Shown one piece after another: positions 1-6,052 of a DNA stretch of 6,509 nucleotides (its first letter is position 1; the number at the start of each line of letters is the position of its first letter). The position numbers and the translations under genes are program-made. A model generated the notes under the pieces. That model saw nothing but the letters and a program-made list of their open reading frames with translations. It did not search any database and had not been told where the DNA came from. This DNA comes from JAQBDA01 sp032124675 (GTDB taxonomy: Bacteria > Chloroflexota > Anaerolineae > Anaerolineales > UBA4823). The DNA lies in contig JAQBDA010000103.1 of NCBI GenBank assembly GCA_032124675.1, positions 1-6,509 of the forward strand, in the 5' to 3' direction.

Positions 1-52
1 CCCGATACAGGCTGGTTTGTTCGGTCTTCACGGTCTCCAAGGCGAAACCACC

Positions 53-1573
53 ATGTTGGCACAAGGCAGGGATGACCTTGGCAAAACCGCTTACGAACGC
101 CATCTACCCGAGCAGACACTACTCTACCAGCTCGTCGAAACGCACTACCCCGCCCTTGTGGACCAACTGGCCCAGCAGGGTAAATCCCTACCTGCACATG
201 TCCACCGGGAATTTGAGGCTTTCCTGAAGTGCGGTCGCCTCGAGCACGGCTTTCTACGGGTGCGCTGCGACAACTGCCGTTTCGAACGGCTGGTGGCGTT
301 TTCCTGCAAGAAGCGGGGATTCTGCCCCAGTTGCGGAGCACGCCGCATGGCCGAGACCGCCGCGTTGCTGGCGGATGAAGTCTTCCCCGATGTGCCATTG
401 CGCCAATGGGTCATCAGCTTTCCCTTTCCTCTGCGCTACCTGTTTGCGGCCCACCCCCAGGCCATGGCCAAGGTGCTGGGCACCGTTTACCGGGCGATCT
501 CCACCCACCTGATCCACAAGGCCGGATTCTCGCTCAAGGATGGCGCCGCCGGAGCAGTCACGCTAATCCAGCGCTTCGGTTCCGCCCTGAACCTCAACAT
601 ACATTTCCACATCCTGTTCCTAGATGGCGTCTACGTCTATCGCGACAACCGCCCACCCCGATTTCAACGCGTCAAGGCGCCGGACAAAGGCGAGCTGGAG
701 GAGTTGGTTCAACTGATCAGCCAACGCGTCGGCCGTTGCCTCGAGCGCAAGGGCCTGCTGGAACAGGACACCGAGAGCGCCTGGCTGGACCTCGACCCCG
801 CTGAGGATACCGATGCCATGCCACAGATCCTGGGCAGTTCCATCTCCTACCGCATAGCCGTCGGCCCACAGCAGGGACGTAAAGCGTTCATGATCCGCAC
901 AATCCGCCCGCTGGACAGACCTGATCCCGGACTGGAGCGGGTGGCCAAGGCCAATGGCTTCTCTCTGCACGCCGGGGTCAGCTGTGAGGGGAATCAGAAA
1001 GACAAGCGTGAGCGCCTGTGTCGGTACATTTCCCGACCTGCCGTGGCCGTTCCCCGACTTTCATTGAGTTCCACGGGCAAGGTGGTCTACACCCTGAAGA
1101 CACCGTACCGAGATGGAACGACACAGGTAGCCTTTGAACCGGTGGATTTCGTTGCCCGTCTGGCTGCCCTGGTACCCAAACCCCGCGTCAACCTCACCCG
1201 CTATCATGGCGTTTTGGCGCCAAATCACCGCTGGCGCGGACTGGTCACGCCAGCCAGGCGTGGAAAAGGAGTCAAGCCTATTTCCAATGCGGAGGTCCGC
1301 TCTACAGCGGAGCGACATGCGGCGATGACCTGGGCTCAAAGACTCAAGCGCGTGTTCAATATAGACATCGAGGTCTGTGCCCGCTGCGGTGGATCTGCCA
1401 GGGTCATCGCGTGTATCGAGGACCAGAACGTCATCGACCGGATTCTGGATCACCTGCGCCAGAAAGAACAGGAAACACCGACTCGGCCATTGCTGGTGCC
1501 ACCGAGCAGAGCGCCGCCTGGGGCATTGCCGCTTTTCGCTGGGAAGGATTCCAGACCAACAGCACCCCACTAG
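53..1573 (+). CDS. IS91 family transposase (HUH, single-tyrosine ISCR-like type)
   Basis: This is a rolling-circle transposase that would nick and rejoin single DNA strands at the element's ends. Residue numbers count from an in-frame TTG at 17. An N-terminal zinc-binding domain shows C84, C87, C97, C103 and C106 (CDNC, then CPSC). The HUH metal-binding motif is HFH at 196-198, inside NLNIHFHILFLDG. The catalytic tyrosine is Y337 in LCRYISRP. The position four residues earlier, a second tyrosine in IS91 itself, is arginine here, as in the ISCR subgroup. TRYHGVLAPNHRWR and a C-terminal CARCGG (C454, C457) are family signatures. I chose ATG 53 because a purine-rich AAGGCG lies about 8 bases upstream; TTG 17, or a start left of the window, remains possible. 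At about 506 residues it looks full length and shows no frameshift. The family is certain; activity is inferred. Confidence 0.93.
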   Translation: MLAQGRDDLGKTAYERHLPEQTLLYQLVETHYPALVDQLAQQGKSLPAHVHREFEAFLKCGRLEHGFLRVRCDNCRFERLVAFSCKKRGFCPSCGARRMAETAALLADEVFPDVPLRQWVISFPFPLRYLFAAHPQAMAKVLGTVYRAISTHLIHKAGFSLKDGAAGAVTLIQRFGSALNLNIHFHILFLDGVYVYRDNRPPRFQRVKAPDKGELEELVQLISQRVGRCLERKGLLEQDTESAWLDLDPAEDTDAMPQILGSSISYRIAVGPQQGRKAFMIRTIRPLDRPDPGLERVAKANGFSLHAGVSCEGNQKDKRERLCRYISRPAVAVPRLSLSSTGKVVYTLKTPYRDGTTQVAFEPVDFVARLAALVPKPRVNLTRYHGVLAPNHRWRGLVTPARRGKGVKPISNAEVRSTAERHAAMTWAQRLKRVFNIDIEVCARCGGSARVIACIEDQNVIDRILDHLRQKEQETPTRPLLVPPSRAPPGALPLFAGKDSRPTAPH

Positions 1574-1599
1574 CAAGGAAGCCAGGGAAACCGCGTGGC

Positions 1600-1681
1600 A
1601 CGAGCGGTTGCGCGCGCTCGTTCAGGATTGACCAGATAGGAATGGCATGTCCAACGCCGCGAACAGGATTTTCGGGTCAAT
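1600..1681. repeat. Inverted repeats in the IS 3' tail, possible oriIS region
   Basis: Two dyads lie just after the transposase stop. The first has perfect 7-base arms, ACGAGCG at 1600-1606 and CGCTCGT at 1615-1621, around an 8-base loop. The second has ATTGACC at 1627-1633 and GGTCAAT at 1675-1681 with a loop of about 41 bases. In IS91-type elements the replication-origin end (oriIS) lies 3' of the transposase and contains a hairpin nicked by the enzyme. Assigning that role here is inference, and the exact nick site is not identified. Confidence 0.4.
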
Positions 1682-1768
1682 AGATGGAAACTTCGACAGT
1701 GCTGCGGGCCCTGTCAACACAATCAGCGAGGATGTCTATTCTCGATAGGCCGTTAATATGTCCTATAC

Positions 1769-1948
1769 TTAGTCAAAATTCGTTTTTCGCGGAGATACAA
1801 TACTAACCGTAAACAAAGGCTCACCCGGTTCACGTACCAGTTCCTGCCACAAGCTGCCCGCTGACATCAACACATCTTTCATGCCGTAGAGAGCAGACCC
1901 CGCCGTCTCGGGTACGGCGACAATATGAACATCAATTGCACTTGACAT
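1769..1948 (-). pseudogene. GlxA-family regulator, 5' remnant (DJ-1/PfpI-AraC type)
   Basis: The start ATG (1946-1948) is preceded by a good GAGGTG ribosome site (1955-1960) at 6-base spacing. The product begins MSSAIDVHIVAVPETAGSAL and continues YGMKDVLMSAGSLWQ, then EPGEPLFTVSIVSP. This matches the N-terminus of GlxA-type regulators, whose DJ-1/PfpI-like sensor domain precedes a C-terminal AraC DNA-binding domain of roughly 300 residues in total. Similarity ends near residue 53, and a few unrelated codons lead to a stop at 1769. The rest of the sensor domain and the whole DNA-binding domain are missing. The IS91-like element lies against the break, so insertion or IS-driven deletion probably destroyed the gene. 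It is divergent from the OsmC gene, a sensible place for a regulator of that gene; this link is inference. Confidence 0.75.
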
Positions 1949-1988
1949 AAAAAACACCTCGAATGGCATAAATAGCACGTTTTTGACA

Positions 1989-2017
1989 AATATGCATCTT
2001 ACGCAGCTGCCTTTGAA
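1989..2017 (-). promoter_or_regulatory. Possible sigma-70 promoter of the broken GlxA-type gene
   Basis: On the minus strand a -35-like TTCAAA (2017-2012) and a -10-like CATATT (1994-1989) are separated by exactly 17 bases, each matching four of six consensus positions. Transcription would begin about 35 bases before the ATG at 1948. This is a consensus match only. No equally good promoter for the divergent OsmC gene was found. Confidence 0.3.
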
Positions 2018-2026
2018 TGCCTAATC

Positions 2027-2053
2027 TAGGTGCAGGTTGAACTTACCGACCTA
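2027..2053. promoter_or_regulatory. Nested dyad upstream of the OsmC gene, possible operator
   Basis: TAGGT (2027-2031) is mirrored by ACCTA (2049-2053), and inside it GGT (2035-2037) is mirrored by ACC (2045-2047). The two dyads are centred within one base of each other. The site lies 29-55 bases before the OsmC start, in the spacer shared with the broken regulator. It could be an operator, but the arms are short and chance is possible. Confidence 0.25.
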
Positions 2054-2081
2054 ACAAACTGTAATCATTGAGGAGAAGATC

Positions 2082-2660
2082 ATGGACACTACCAACACAC
2101 GTAATGGCCTGAACCTGGAGCAAATGCAACAAACGGTAATGGCTCTGCAAGACGACGCGCAATTAGCCCGGTTCGAGTTTCGCGCCAGCAACCAGTGGAT
2201 TTCAGGCGGCGAGAACCGCTCGTCGATCCAGGGATTTTACGGTGCGGGAGTTGAGGACAGCAGTCGCTCCAGACCTTTCCTGTTCACCAATGGCGAACCA
2301 CCGGTGCTTCTGGGCAATAACGAGGGCGCTAATCCCGTGGAGTACCTCCTACACGCCCTGGCAGGATGCCTGACCACAACCACAGTTCTGCATGCGACAG
2401 CGCGAGGCATCACCATTCATTCGATGTCCACAGAATTGAGCGGCGATATTGATGTGCAGGGTCTTCTTGATCTTGACGCTAGGGCACCCGTTGGTTATCA
2501 AGGCATTACCGTAAACGTGCGCATCGAAGCCGACTGCAGCGATAGCGAACTGGATGCGCTCCTGGCGTTTTCAAAAGGTCACTCACCAGTGTGCTCTACT
2601 GTGTGCCGCCCGGTCCCGATTACACTGCACCGGGTTGCAACACGGCAACAGGTAGCCTAA
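2082..2660 (+). CDS. OsmC family peroxiredoxin-like protein
   Basis: A 192-residue cytoplasmic protein of the OsmC/Ohr superfamily, thiol peroxidases that reduce organic hydroperoxides or peroxide. The reactive cysteine is C96 in HALAGCLTTT, preceded by the conserved glutamate E87 in NPVEYLL. The partner cysteine is C171 in SPVCST; a further C175 is nearby. The N-terminal segment of about 30 residues before the core fold is longer than in short Ohr proteins and suits the YhfA-like OsmC group. The start is supported by AGGAG (2071-2075) six bases ahead of the ATG. It is transcribed away from a truncated GlxA-type regulator, so its control may now be altered. The family is clear from the motifs; the true substrate is unknown, and no terminator is visible after it. 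Confidence 0.92.
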   Translation: MDTTNTRNGLNLEQMQQTVMALQDDAQLARFEFRASNQWISGGENRSSIQGFYGAGVEDSSRSRPFLFTNGEPPVLLGNNEGANPVEYLLHALAGCLTTTTVLHATARGITIHSMSTELSGDIDVQGLLDLDARAPVGYQGITVNVRIEADCSDSELDALLAFSKGHSPVCSTVCRPVPITLHRVATRQQVA

Positions 2661-2722
2661 AAACTGTCCTTGGCGAATCACTAATTTCGTCAGGAAAGCT
2701 TACCCATCAAGCGGGAGGTCAT

Positions 2723-2936
2723 ATGAACCTGGAAACAATGTCTCAATTGGGCGAATTTGTCGGCGGTTTTGGCGTAATCTTGTCCTTGGTGTATGTGGCG
2801 ATCCAGGCACGCAGCAATACCAACTCAGGGATCATTTCTCGATGAGCAATATGTGTTCATCTTCCAATTCCAGCAATTTCGGGCACTTAACCTGGCAATA
2901 CAAGCTGAAGGACAGATCCAAATATTGAAGTGTTAA
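2723..2936 (+). pseudogene. Remnant of a small membrane-anchored hypothetical protein
   Basis: GGAGGT sits just before ATG 2723. The 40-residue ORF begins MNLETMSQLGEFVGGFGVIL and continues SLVYVAIQARSNTNS, then stops at 2843-2845. This opening, a single membrane-spanning helix followed by an IQxRxNT-like motif, matches the N-terminus of a widespread family of bacterial hypothetical proteins of roughly 150-200 residues. In another frame, 2838-2936 reads LDEQYVFIFQFQQFRALNLA and then IQAEGQIQ. That resembles the central part of the same family, where an acidic E-containing segment leads to a helix and then a G-I/L turn. The simplest reading is an internal deletion plus frameshift near 2835-2840. 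Recognition is from memory of the family pattern, so the downstream half is less certain than the start. Confidence 0.5.
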
Positions 2937-3049
2937 TAGTTGGCAAATTCTAGTGCATGCATTTGTTTTATCCTTCATGAGAACTAGACTGGAACAGATC
3001 AAAAAAAAGAAGAGTGTTCGATGCAAATCGTCGGTAGCAACTGCCCAGG

Positions 3050-3079
3050 CAATTGGGTCGACAAAACAACAATTGGCTC
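3050..3079 (+). repeat. Direct repeat just upstream of the OmpA ribosome site
   Basis: CAATTGGGTC (3050-3059) and CAATTGGCTC (3070-3079) match at 9 of 10 positions, with starts 20 bases apart, about two helical turns. The second copy ends one base before the AGGAG of the OmpA-family gene. The spacing suits a dimeric regulator or an element in the mRNA leader, but no function can be read directly. Confidence 0.4.
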
Positions 3080-3093
3080 TAGGAGATGCCCGC

Positions 3094-4203
3094 ATGTCTA
3101 CTAACAAAAAGATGAAGATTTTAATGTGTTTCAGCGCCGTATTCCTGGCGACAGCAGTCCACGCCGCCGAACCCGGATTCTACATCGGTGCCAGCGGTGG
3201 CCAGACCACGGTGGATCAGGACGCCAAGGATCTCGGCATCGATACCGGATTTAGCGGGATCGATAATTTCAAGATTGATGATGACGATATGGGGTGGAAG
3301 GCCTATCTCGGCTACCAGTTCCTGCCGTGGCTGGGCGTTGAAACAGGCTACGTCGATTTTGGCAGTGTCTCGAACAGCCGCAGAGCCAACAATGGCAATC
3401 GCGTAAAAGCTCAGGCGGACCTCACTGGCTGGACGGGATTCCTCGTCGGCACCCTGCCCATTGGGCCGGTTGATCTGTTCGCCAAGGTCGGTGCCATCGG
3501 TTTAGAACTAGACGGCGACATCGATGTGAACGGTAGCAAACGGTCCAATAATGAGACTGACACGCAATTGGCCTATGGCATAGGCGCCGCATACAACTTT
3601 GGCGACGGTCACTGGGGCTTGCGCGTAGAGGCTGAAGGTTTCGATGACAATGAAGTCGATGATTTTTACTTTCTGTCCGCCGGTATTACCTACCGCTTCT
3701 TCAGCGACAAGGTAGCGCCCGTAGCCGCTGCGCCGACACCAGCACCTGAAGCATGCGCAGATGCAGATAATGATGGTGTCTGTGATTCGGTCGACCAGTG
3801 CCCGAACACGCCCAGCGGAGTGCGCGTGGACAACATCGGATGCAATTGCGACTACAGTCTGGATCTGGAATTCGCCTTTGACTCGGCCAAGCTCAGCGCC
3901 AATGACATCGCTCAACTGGATGAGATCTCAGCCGTTTTGACGAACCCGAAAGTCGGCTCCAACATTAAAGGTATGATCGAGGGGCATACGGATAGCGTTG
4001 GCAGCGAAAGCTACAACCTGAGTTTGTCGCAACGCCGAGCTGAATCAGTAGCAAACTACCTGCAGTCCAAAGGGGTTGTCCTCAATGGTCGATTTGAGGT
4101 CATGGGCTACGGCGAAGCCAAGCCGATTGCCAGCAATGACACGGCAGCAGGTCGCGCCCAGAATCGACGCGTTGTTATACGCCGTACGGATTGCGGTGCC
4201 TGA
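3094..4203 (+). CDS. OmpA family outer membrane protein with calcium-type linker
   Basis: A 369-residue envelope protein that should span the outer membrane and bind peptidoglycan. The N-terminus has a basic start, a hydrophobic core and an A-V-H-A cleavage site near residue 24, a Sec signal peptide. Residues about 26-208 form an OmpA-like beta-barrel with alternating aromatic strands and no cysteines. A Pro/Ala linker (about 210-220) leads to a thrombospondin type-3-like segment with DADNDGVCD (223-231) and DQCPNTPSGV. The C-terminal OmpA domain (about 255-365) has EGHTDSVG, with peptidoglycan-binding D300 and R315 in LSQRRAESV. All six mature cysteines lie in the linker or at the C-terminus (C221, C230, C236, C250, C252, C367), suggesting disulfides. 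ATG 3094 is chosen because AGGAG (3081-3085) lies eight bases upstream and the signal peptide begins there; an open frame back to 2953 adds a leader with no export features. Confidence 0.93.
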   Translation: MSTNKKMKILMCFSAVFLATAVHAAEPGFYIGASGGQTTVDQDAKDLGIDTGFSGIDNFKIDDDDMGWKAYLGYQFLPWLGVETGYVDFGSVSNSRRANNGNRVKAQADLTGWTGFLVGTLPIGPVDLFAKVGAIGLELDGDIDVNGSKRSNNETDTQLAYGIGAAYNFGDGHWGLRVEAEGFDDNEVDDFYFLSAGITYRFFSDKVAPVAAAPTPAPEACADADNDGVCDSVDQCPNTPSGVRVDNIGCNCDYSLDLEFAFDSAKLSANDIAQLDEISAVLTNPKVGSNIKGMIEGHTDSVGSESYNLSLSQRRAESVANYLQSKGVVLNGRFEVMGYGEAKPIASNDTAAGRAQNRRVVIRRTDCGA

Positions 4204-4236
4204 TCCCAGCACGCGATAGTATCCAGTAAGTGCTGC

Positions 4237-4267
4237 AAGCCTGTGGGAGCGATTCCACAGGCTTTTT
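4237..4267 (+). terminator. Rho-independent terminator of the OmpA-family gene
   Basis: A perfect 10-base stem (AAGCCTGTGG at 4237-4246, CCACAGGCTT at 4255-4264) with an 8-base loop runs into TTTTT (4263-4267). It lies 34 bases after the stop at 4203. There is no matching T run in the minus direction, so it should stop plus-strand transcription only. Confidence 0.88.
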
Positions 4268-4298
4268 GCGTTTAAGGTAAATGGTTTTGACCAATTAA

Positions 4299-4414
4299 CT
4301 ACTGGCCACGCTAGCGAAACTGGCAAGACCCGGTGGCTCGCGTTCGGTCATTGCAGAGAACCTGCTTCTCAAACAGCAACTGGTTATCCACAGCAGGTCC
4401 CGGCAGCGATTATT
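4299..4414 (+). pseudogene. Remnant of a DDE integrase-type transposase (rve family)
   Basis: In one plus-strand frame this stretch reads LLATLAKLARPGG, then VIAENLLLKQQL, then a S-R-S-R-Q-R tail. This is the characteristic N-terminus of a family of integrase-core transposases, in which a hydrophobic helix is followed by a G-G-x-R-x-x-x-A-E-N-L-L-L-x-x-Q-L motif and a basic SRSR segment. A stop (4296-4298) lies directly upstream where the native protein would continue. After about 4414 the frame stays open to 4505 but no longer resembles the family, and it overlaps the end of the minus-strand AraC gene. No catalytic DDE domain is present. It is a non-functional scar of a lost element, whose edges I cannot place precisely. 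Confidence 0.6.
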
Positions 4415-4445
4415 ATCAGGCTCTACATTAGTACCCAGCACTGGA

Positions 4446-5432
4446 TCAGGCTCTGGATGCGCTTGGCGCTTGCCCAGTCCAGCGTTTATAGGCGCGAGTA
4501 AATGACCCTTGATCCGAGAAGCCAAGCATAAAAGCAATCTGCGTGATTGATAGGCTTTCATTAGACAAGTAGGCCGTTGCCAGCTTAAAGCGGGTTCGCT
4601 CCAATAACGCTTTAAATGACGTGCCCTCCTGTTGCAGCTGGCGGCTAAGTGTCCTCGTGCTCATATGCAATTTATCCGCTACCGCTTCGCTGGTGACATC
4701 TCCATCTGATAGCGCATCAATAATGATAGCTTGAACCCGGTCAACGACACGGTTCTTGTCCAGTCCTGCAAGTATCTTGACCGTCTCCTGCTCATTCAGA
4801 TTTGCCAGATAGGGATTGGCGCTGGGTAACTCCATATCGACCACTGCACAAGACAGCGTTACAGAGTCGCATTTTGCATCGAACTCCACCGGACACTTGA
4901 AATATTCGAAGTAAAGTCCACTGGAGGGAGGCTCTGAGTGAAACAGTGTGATTGCTTTTGGGTTTAGCCCGTATCCGTAGTTCAAACGACATAGACGGAC
5001 CAATAGTGACAGCAATGCATCGGCAAGCGCGGGAAGTGTAAACGCACTACCCTGGTAGGAGATTACTACCCGCACGTCGCCGCTTTTGAGGTCTTCTACC
5101 AGTACAGCACCTTTCTCTAATACGAGGTCGATATACCGGGCGAAGCGATCAATTGCCTTACGCAAGGTTGTGCTGGTAAGCCAGGCGTATCCAAGCGGCC
5201 CGAACATCGAGGGCTGCCAGTATTCTCCATAGCGCACACCAAAACACGGGTCTGCAACGCGACTGCTTGCTCTGACCCAGACGGCGTTACAGGCCGCGAC
5301 TGGCAAACGCGCATTGGGGCGCGTCAAGATCTCTGGCTCTATCCCCGCTGAACTGAATATAGGCCGTGGGTCTTCACCAAGTCCTTCAAGCAGCGGCCAC
5401 AAAGGCTGAATTGCGGTAGCGAGTGCAGTCAA
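4446..5432 (-). CDS. AraC family transcriptional regulator, arabinose-binding-like domain
   Basis: A 328-residue cytoplasmic DNA-binding regulator. Residues about 15-200 match the arabinose-binding-like N-terminal domain found in OruR/ArgR-type AraC proteins: an early hydrophobic helix, a FGVRYGEYW segment and SMFGPLGYAWLTS. Residues about 235-325 are the double helix-turn-helix AraC domain, with ADKLHMSTRTLSRQLQQEG as the first helix-turn-helix and the hallmark QIAFMLGFSDQGSFTRAYKR in the second. The protein ends only a few residues after the hallmark (QAPSASRA), close to the integrase remnant. I chose TTG 5432 because GGAGGG (5445-5440) lies seven bases upstream and the length fits the family. 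The longer reading from ATG 5573 lacks a ribosome site and would overlap the divergent gene at 5538. The ligand and targets are unknown; the adjacent small genes are candidate targets. Confidence 0.9.
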   Translation of the reverse strand: MTALATAIQPLWPLLEGLGEDPRPIFSSAGIEPEILTRPNARLPVAACNAVWVRASSRVADPCFGVRYGEYWQPSMFGPLGYAWLTSTTLRKAIDRFARYIDLVLEKGAVLVEDLKSGDVRVVISYQGSAFTLPALADALLSLLVRLCRLNYGYGLNPKAITLFHSEPPSSGLYFEYFKCPVEFDAKCDSVTLSCAVVDMELPSANPYLANLNEQETVKILAGLDKNRVVDRVQAIIIDALSDGDVTSEAVADKLHMSTRTLSRQLQQEGTSFKALLERTRFKLATAYLSNESLSITQIAFMLGFSDQGSFTRAYKRWTGQAPSASRA

Positions 5433-5439
5433 TATCCGT

Positions 5440-5445
5440 CCCTCC
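5440..5445 (-). promoter_or_regulatory. Shine-Dalgarno site that decides the AraC regulator start
   Basis: On the minus strand GGAGGG is followed by a 7-base spacer and TTG (5432-5430), the only well-spaced start in the open frame. Translation from it gives a standard-length AraC protein. It leaves a 105-base spacer to the divergent gene at 5538. Confidence 0.6.
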
Positions 5446-5537
5446 AATACCCATGCAGGCCAGCTGATGGCGCATTTAGCTATGTTGTTGTCGACATTAG
5501 CCAAGCAACCTCTGCATGGTAAATCCAAAATGCGGAC

Positions 5538-5762
5538 ATGAACAACACTATTTATCCCAAGGGGAACACTCATTGCACGCGAGACTACGCTCTTGCAGAG
5601 GCATCATCCGGTTGCGTGGTTCTTGAGGCAAACGAATGGGATCAAAGCAAGAAAACGTATCGCCGTGTGACGCTGAAGTTGAGTAGAGAAGAGGCCGAGA
5701 AGCTCTCCTTTAGCCTGTTTAGATCTGCAGCAGTTTTTTGCGGAAGTGAGGATGATCAATGA
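5538..5762 (+). CDS. Small hypothetical protein, first of an overlapping pair
   Basis: A 74-residue protein that I do not recognise. It is soluble by composition, without a signal peptide or membrane helix. It has a central stretch CVVLEANEWDQSKKTYRRVT resembling a beta-hairpin, followed by a charged helix LSREEAEKLSFSLFRSA, and an acidic GSEDDQ tail. The Shine-Dalgarno match before ATG 5538 is weak (GCGG). Its stop overlaps the next start as ATGA, which points to translational coupling and supports both ORFs as real. It is divergent from the AraC regulator with about 105 bases between starts. It has two cysteines before the tail region (C13 and C26) but no recognisable metal motif. Function is unknown. 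Confidence 0.6.
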   Translation: MNNTIYPKGNTHCTRDYALAEASSGCVVLEANEWDQSKKTYRRVTLKLSREEAEKLSFSLFRSAAVFCGSEDDQ

Positions 5763-6031
5763 CAGGCAGCGGACTCCCGAAACTGTATAGATTTGTCGAC
5801 AACGATGATCGTGTTCTCTGTGAAGTCATAGCCGTGACTTACGAAGAGGCTTACGAAAAGGCTGTATCAAACTCTGGCAGCAAGATGCCATTGAAGGCAG
5901 ATTTTTTCATTGAAATGCTAGACGGGAATGAACAGGCAATCAAACGGAAGAGGCCAAGAAAGCACGCTTTTGTCGCAGCGATAAAGGGTACTGGCTTGTT
6001 TGGTCACTTTTTCTCAAAAAGTGGTCAGTGA
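5759..6031 (+). CDS. Small hypothetical protein, second of an overlapping pair
   Basis: A 90-residue protein that I do not recognise. Its start overlaps the previous stop by four bases (ATGA), with a GAGG-like site about eight bases ahead, so the two are probably co-translated. The first half looks like a compact alpha/beta fold (KLYRFVDNDDRVLCEVIAVT, then the helix YEEAYEKAV). A basic cluster KRKRPRKH near residues 62-69 is followed by a short hydrophobic, glycine-containing end (AAIKGTGLFGHFF). The basic patch could bind nucleic acid or a membrane surface; that is inference. No signal peptide or known catalytic motif is visible. Confidence 0.6.
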   Translation: MTGSGLPKLYRFVDNDDRVLCEVIAVTYEEAYEKAVSNSGSKMPLKADFFIEMLDGNEQAIKRKRPRKHAFVAAIKGTGLFGHFFSKSGQ

Positions 6032-6052
6032 ATACGTACACAATGACGGAGA

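Larger units (their letters stand above)
1..1786 (+). mobile_element. IS91/ISCR-like insertion element, left end outside the window
   Basis: The element is defined by its transposase (53-1573) and by a structured, non-coding tail running to the point where a GlxA-type regulator gene is interrupted. The reading frame is open to the left window edge, so the left end (terIS in this family) is not visible. The right boundary is an estimate: recognisable GlxA sequence on the minus strand stops at about 1787-1795. IS91-family elements move by rolling-circle replication, lack ordinary terminal inverted repeats and make no target duplication, so no such repeats are expected. I did not find the family's usual GAAC or CAAG target tetranucleotide at this junction, so the edge may have been rearranged after insertion. 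Confidence 0.6.

Noticed and set aside
406..804. 132-residue plus-strand frame inside the transposase
   Set aside because: Proline- and arginine-rich out-of-frame shadow; the in-frame protein has all HUH motifs.
1061..1576. 171-residue open frame antisense to the transposase 3' half
   Set aside because: It is a shadow of the high-GC transposase frame, with low-complexity composition, no ribosome site and no recognisable family.
2953..3093. N-terminal extension of the OmpA-family protein
   Set aside because: It places a signal peptide about 50 residues inside the protein and ignores the good AGGAG before ATG 3094.
3508..3915. 135-residue antisense frame within the OmpA-family gene
   Set aside because: Shadow ORF, no ribosome site or family resemblance; the sense strand encodes clear domains.
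4238..4263. Pseudomonas-type REP repeat, because of the CTGTGGGAGCGATT sequence
   Set aside because: It resembles a common REP-like phrase, but the perfect stem followed by T residues right after a gene is better explained as a terminator, and only one copy occurs in the window.
4295..4561. 88-residue minus-strand frame overlapping the AraC end and integrase scar
   Set aside because: The AraC frame accounts for the right part and the transposase remnant on the other strand accounts for the left part.
5461..5537. Divergent sigma-70 promoters between the AraC regulator and the small genes
   Set aside because: TTGGCT with TAGCTA at 16-base spacing can be drawn for the AraC side, but the -10 match is only two of six; nothing better exists for the plus side.
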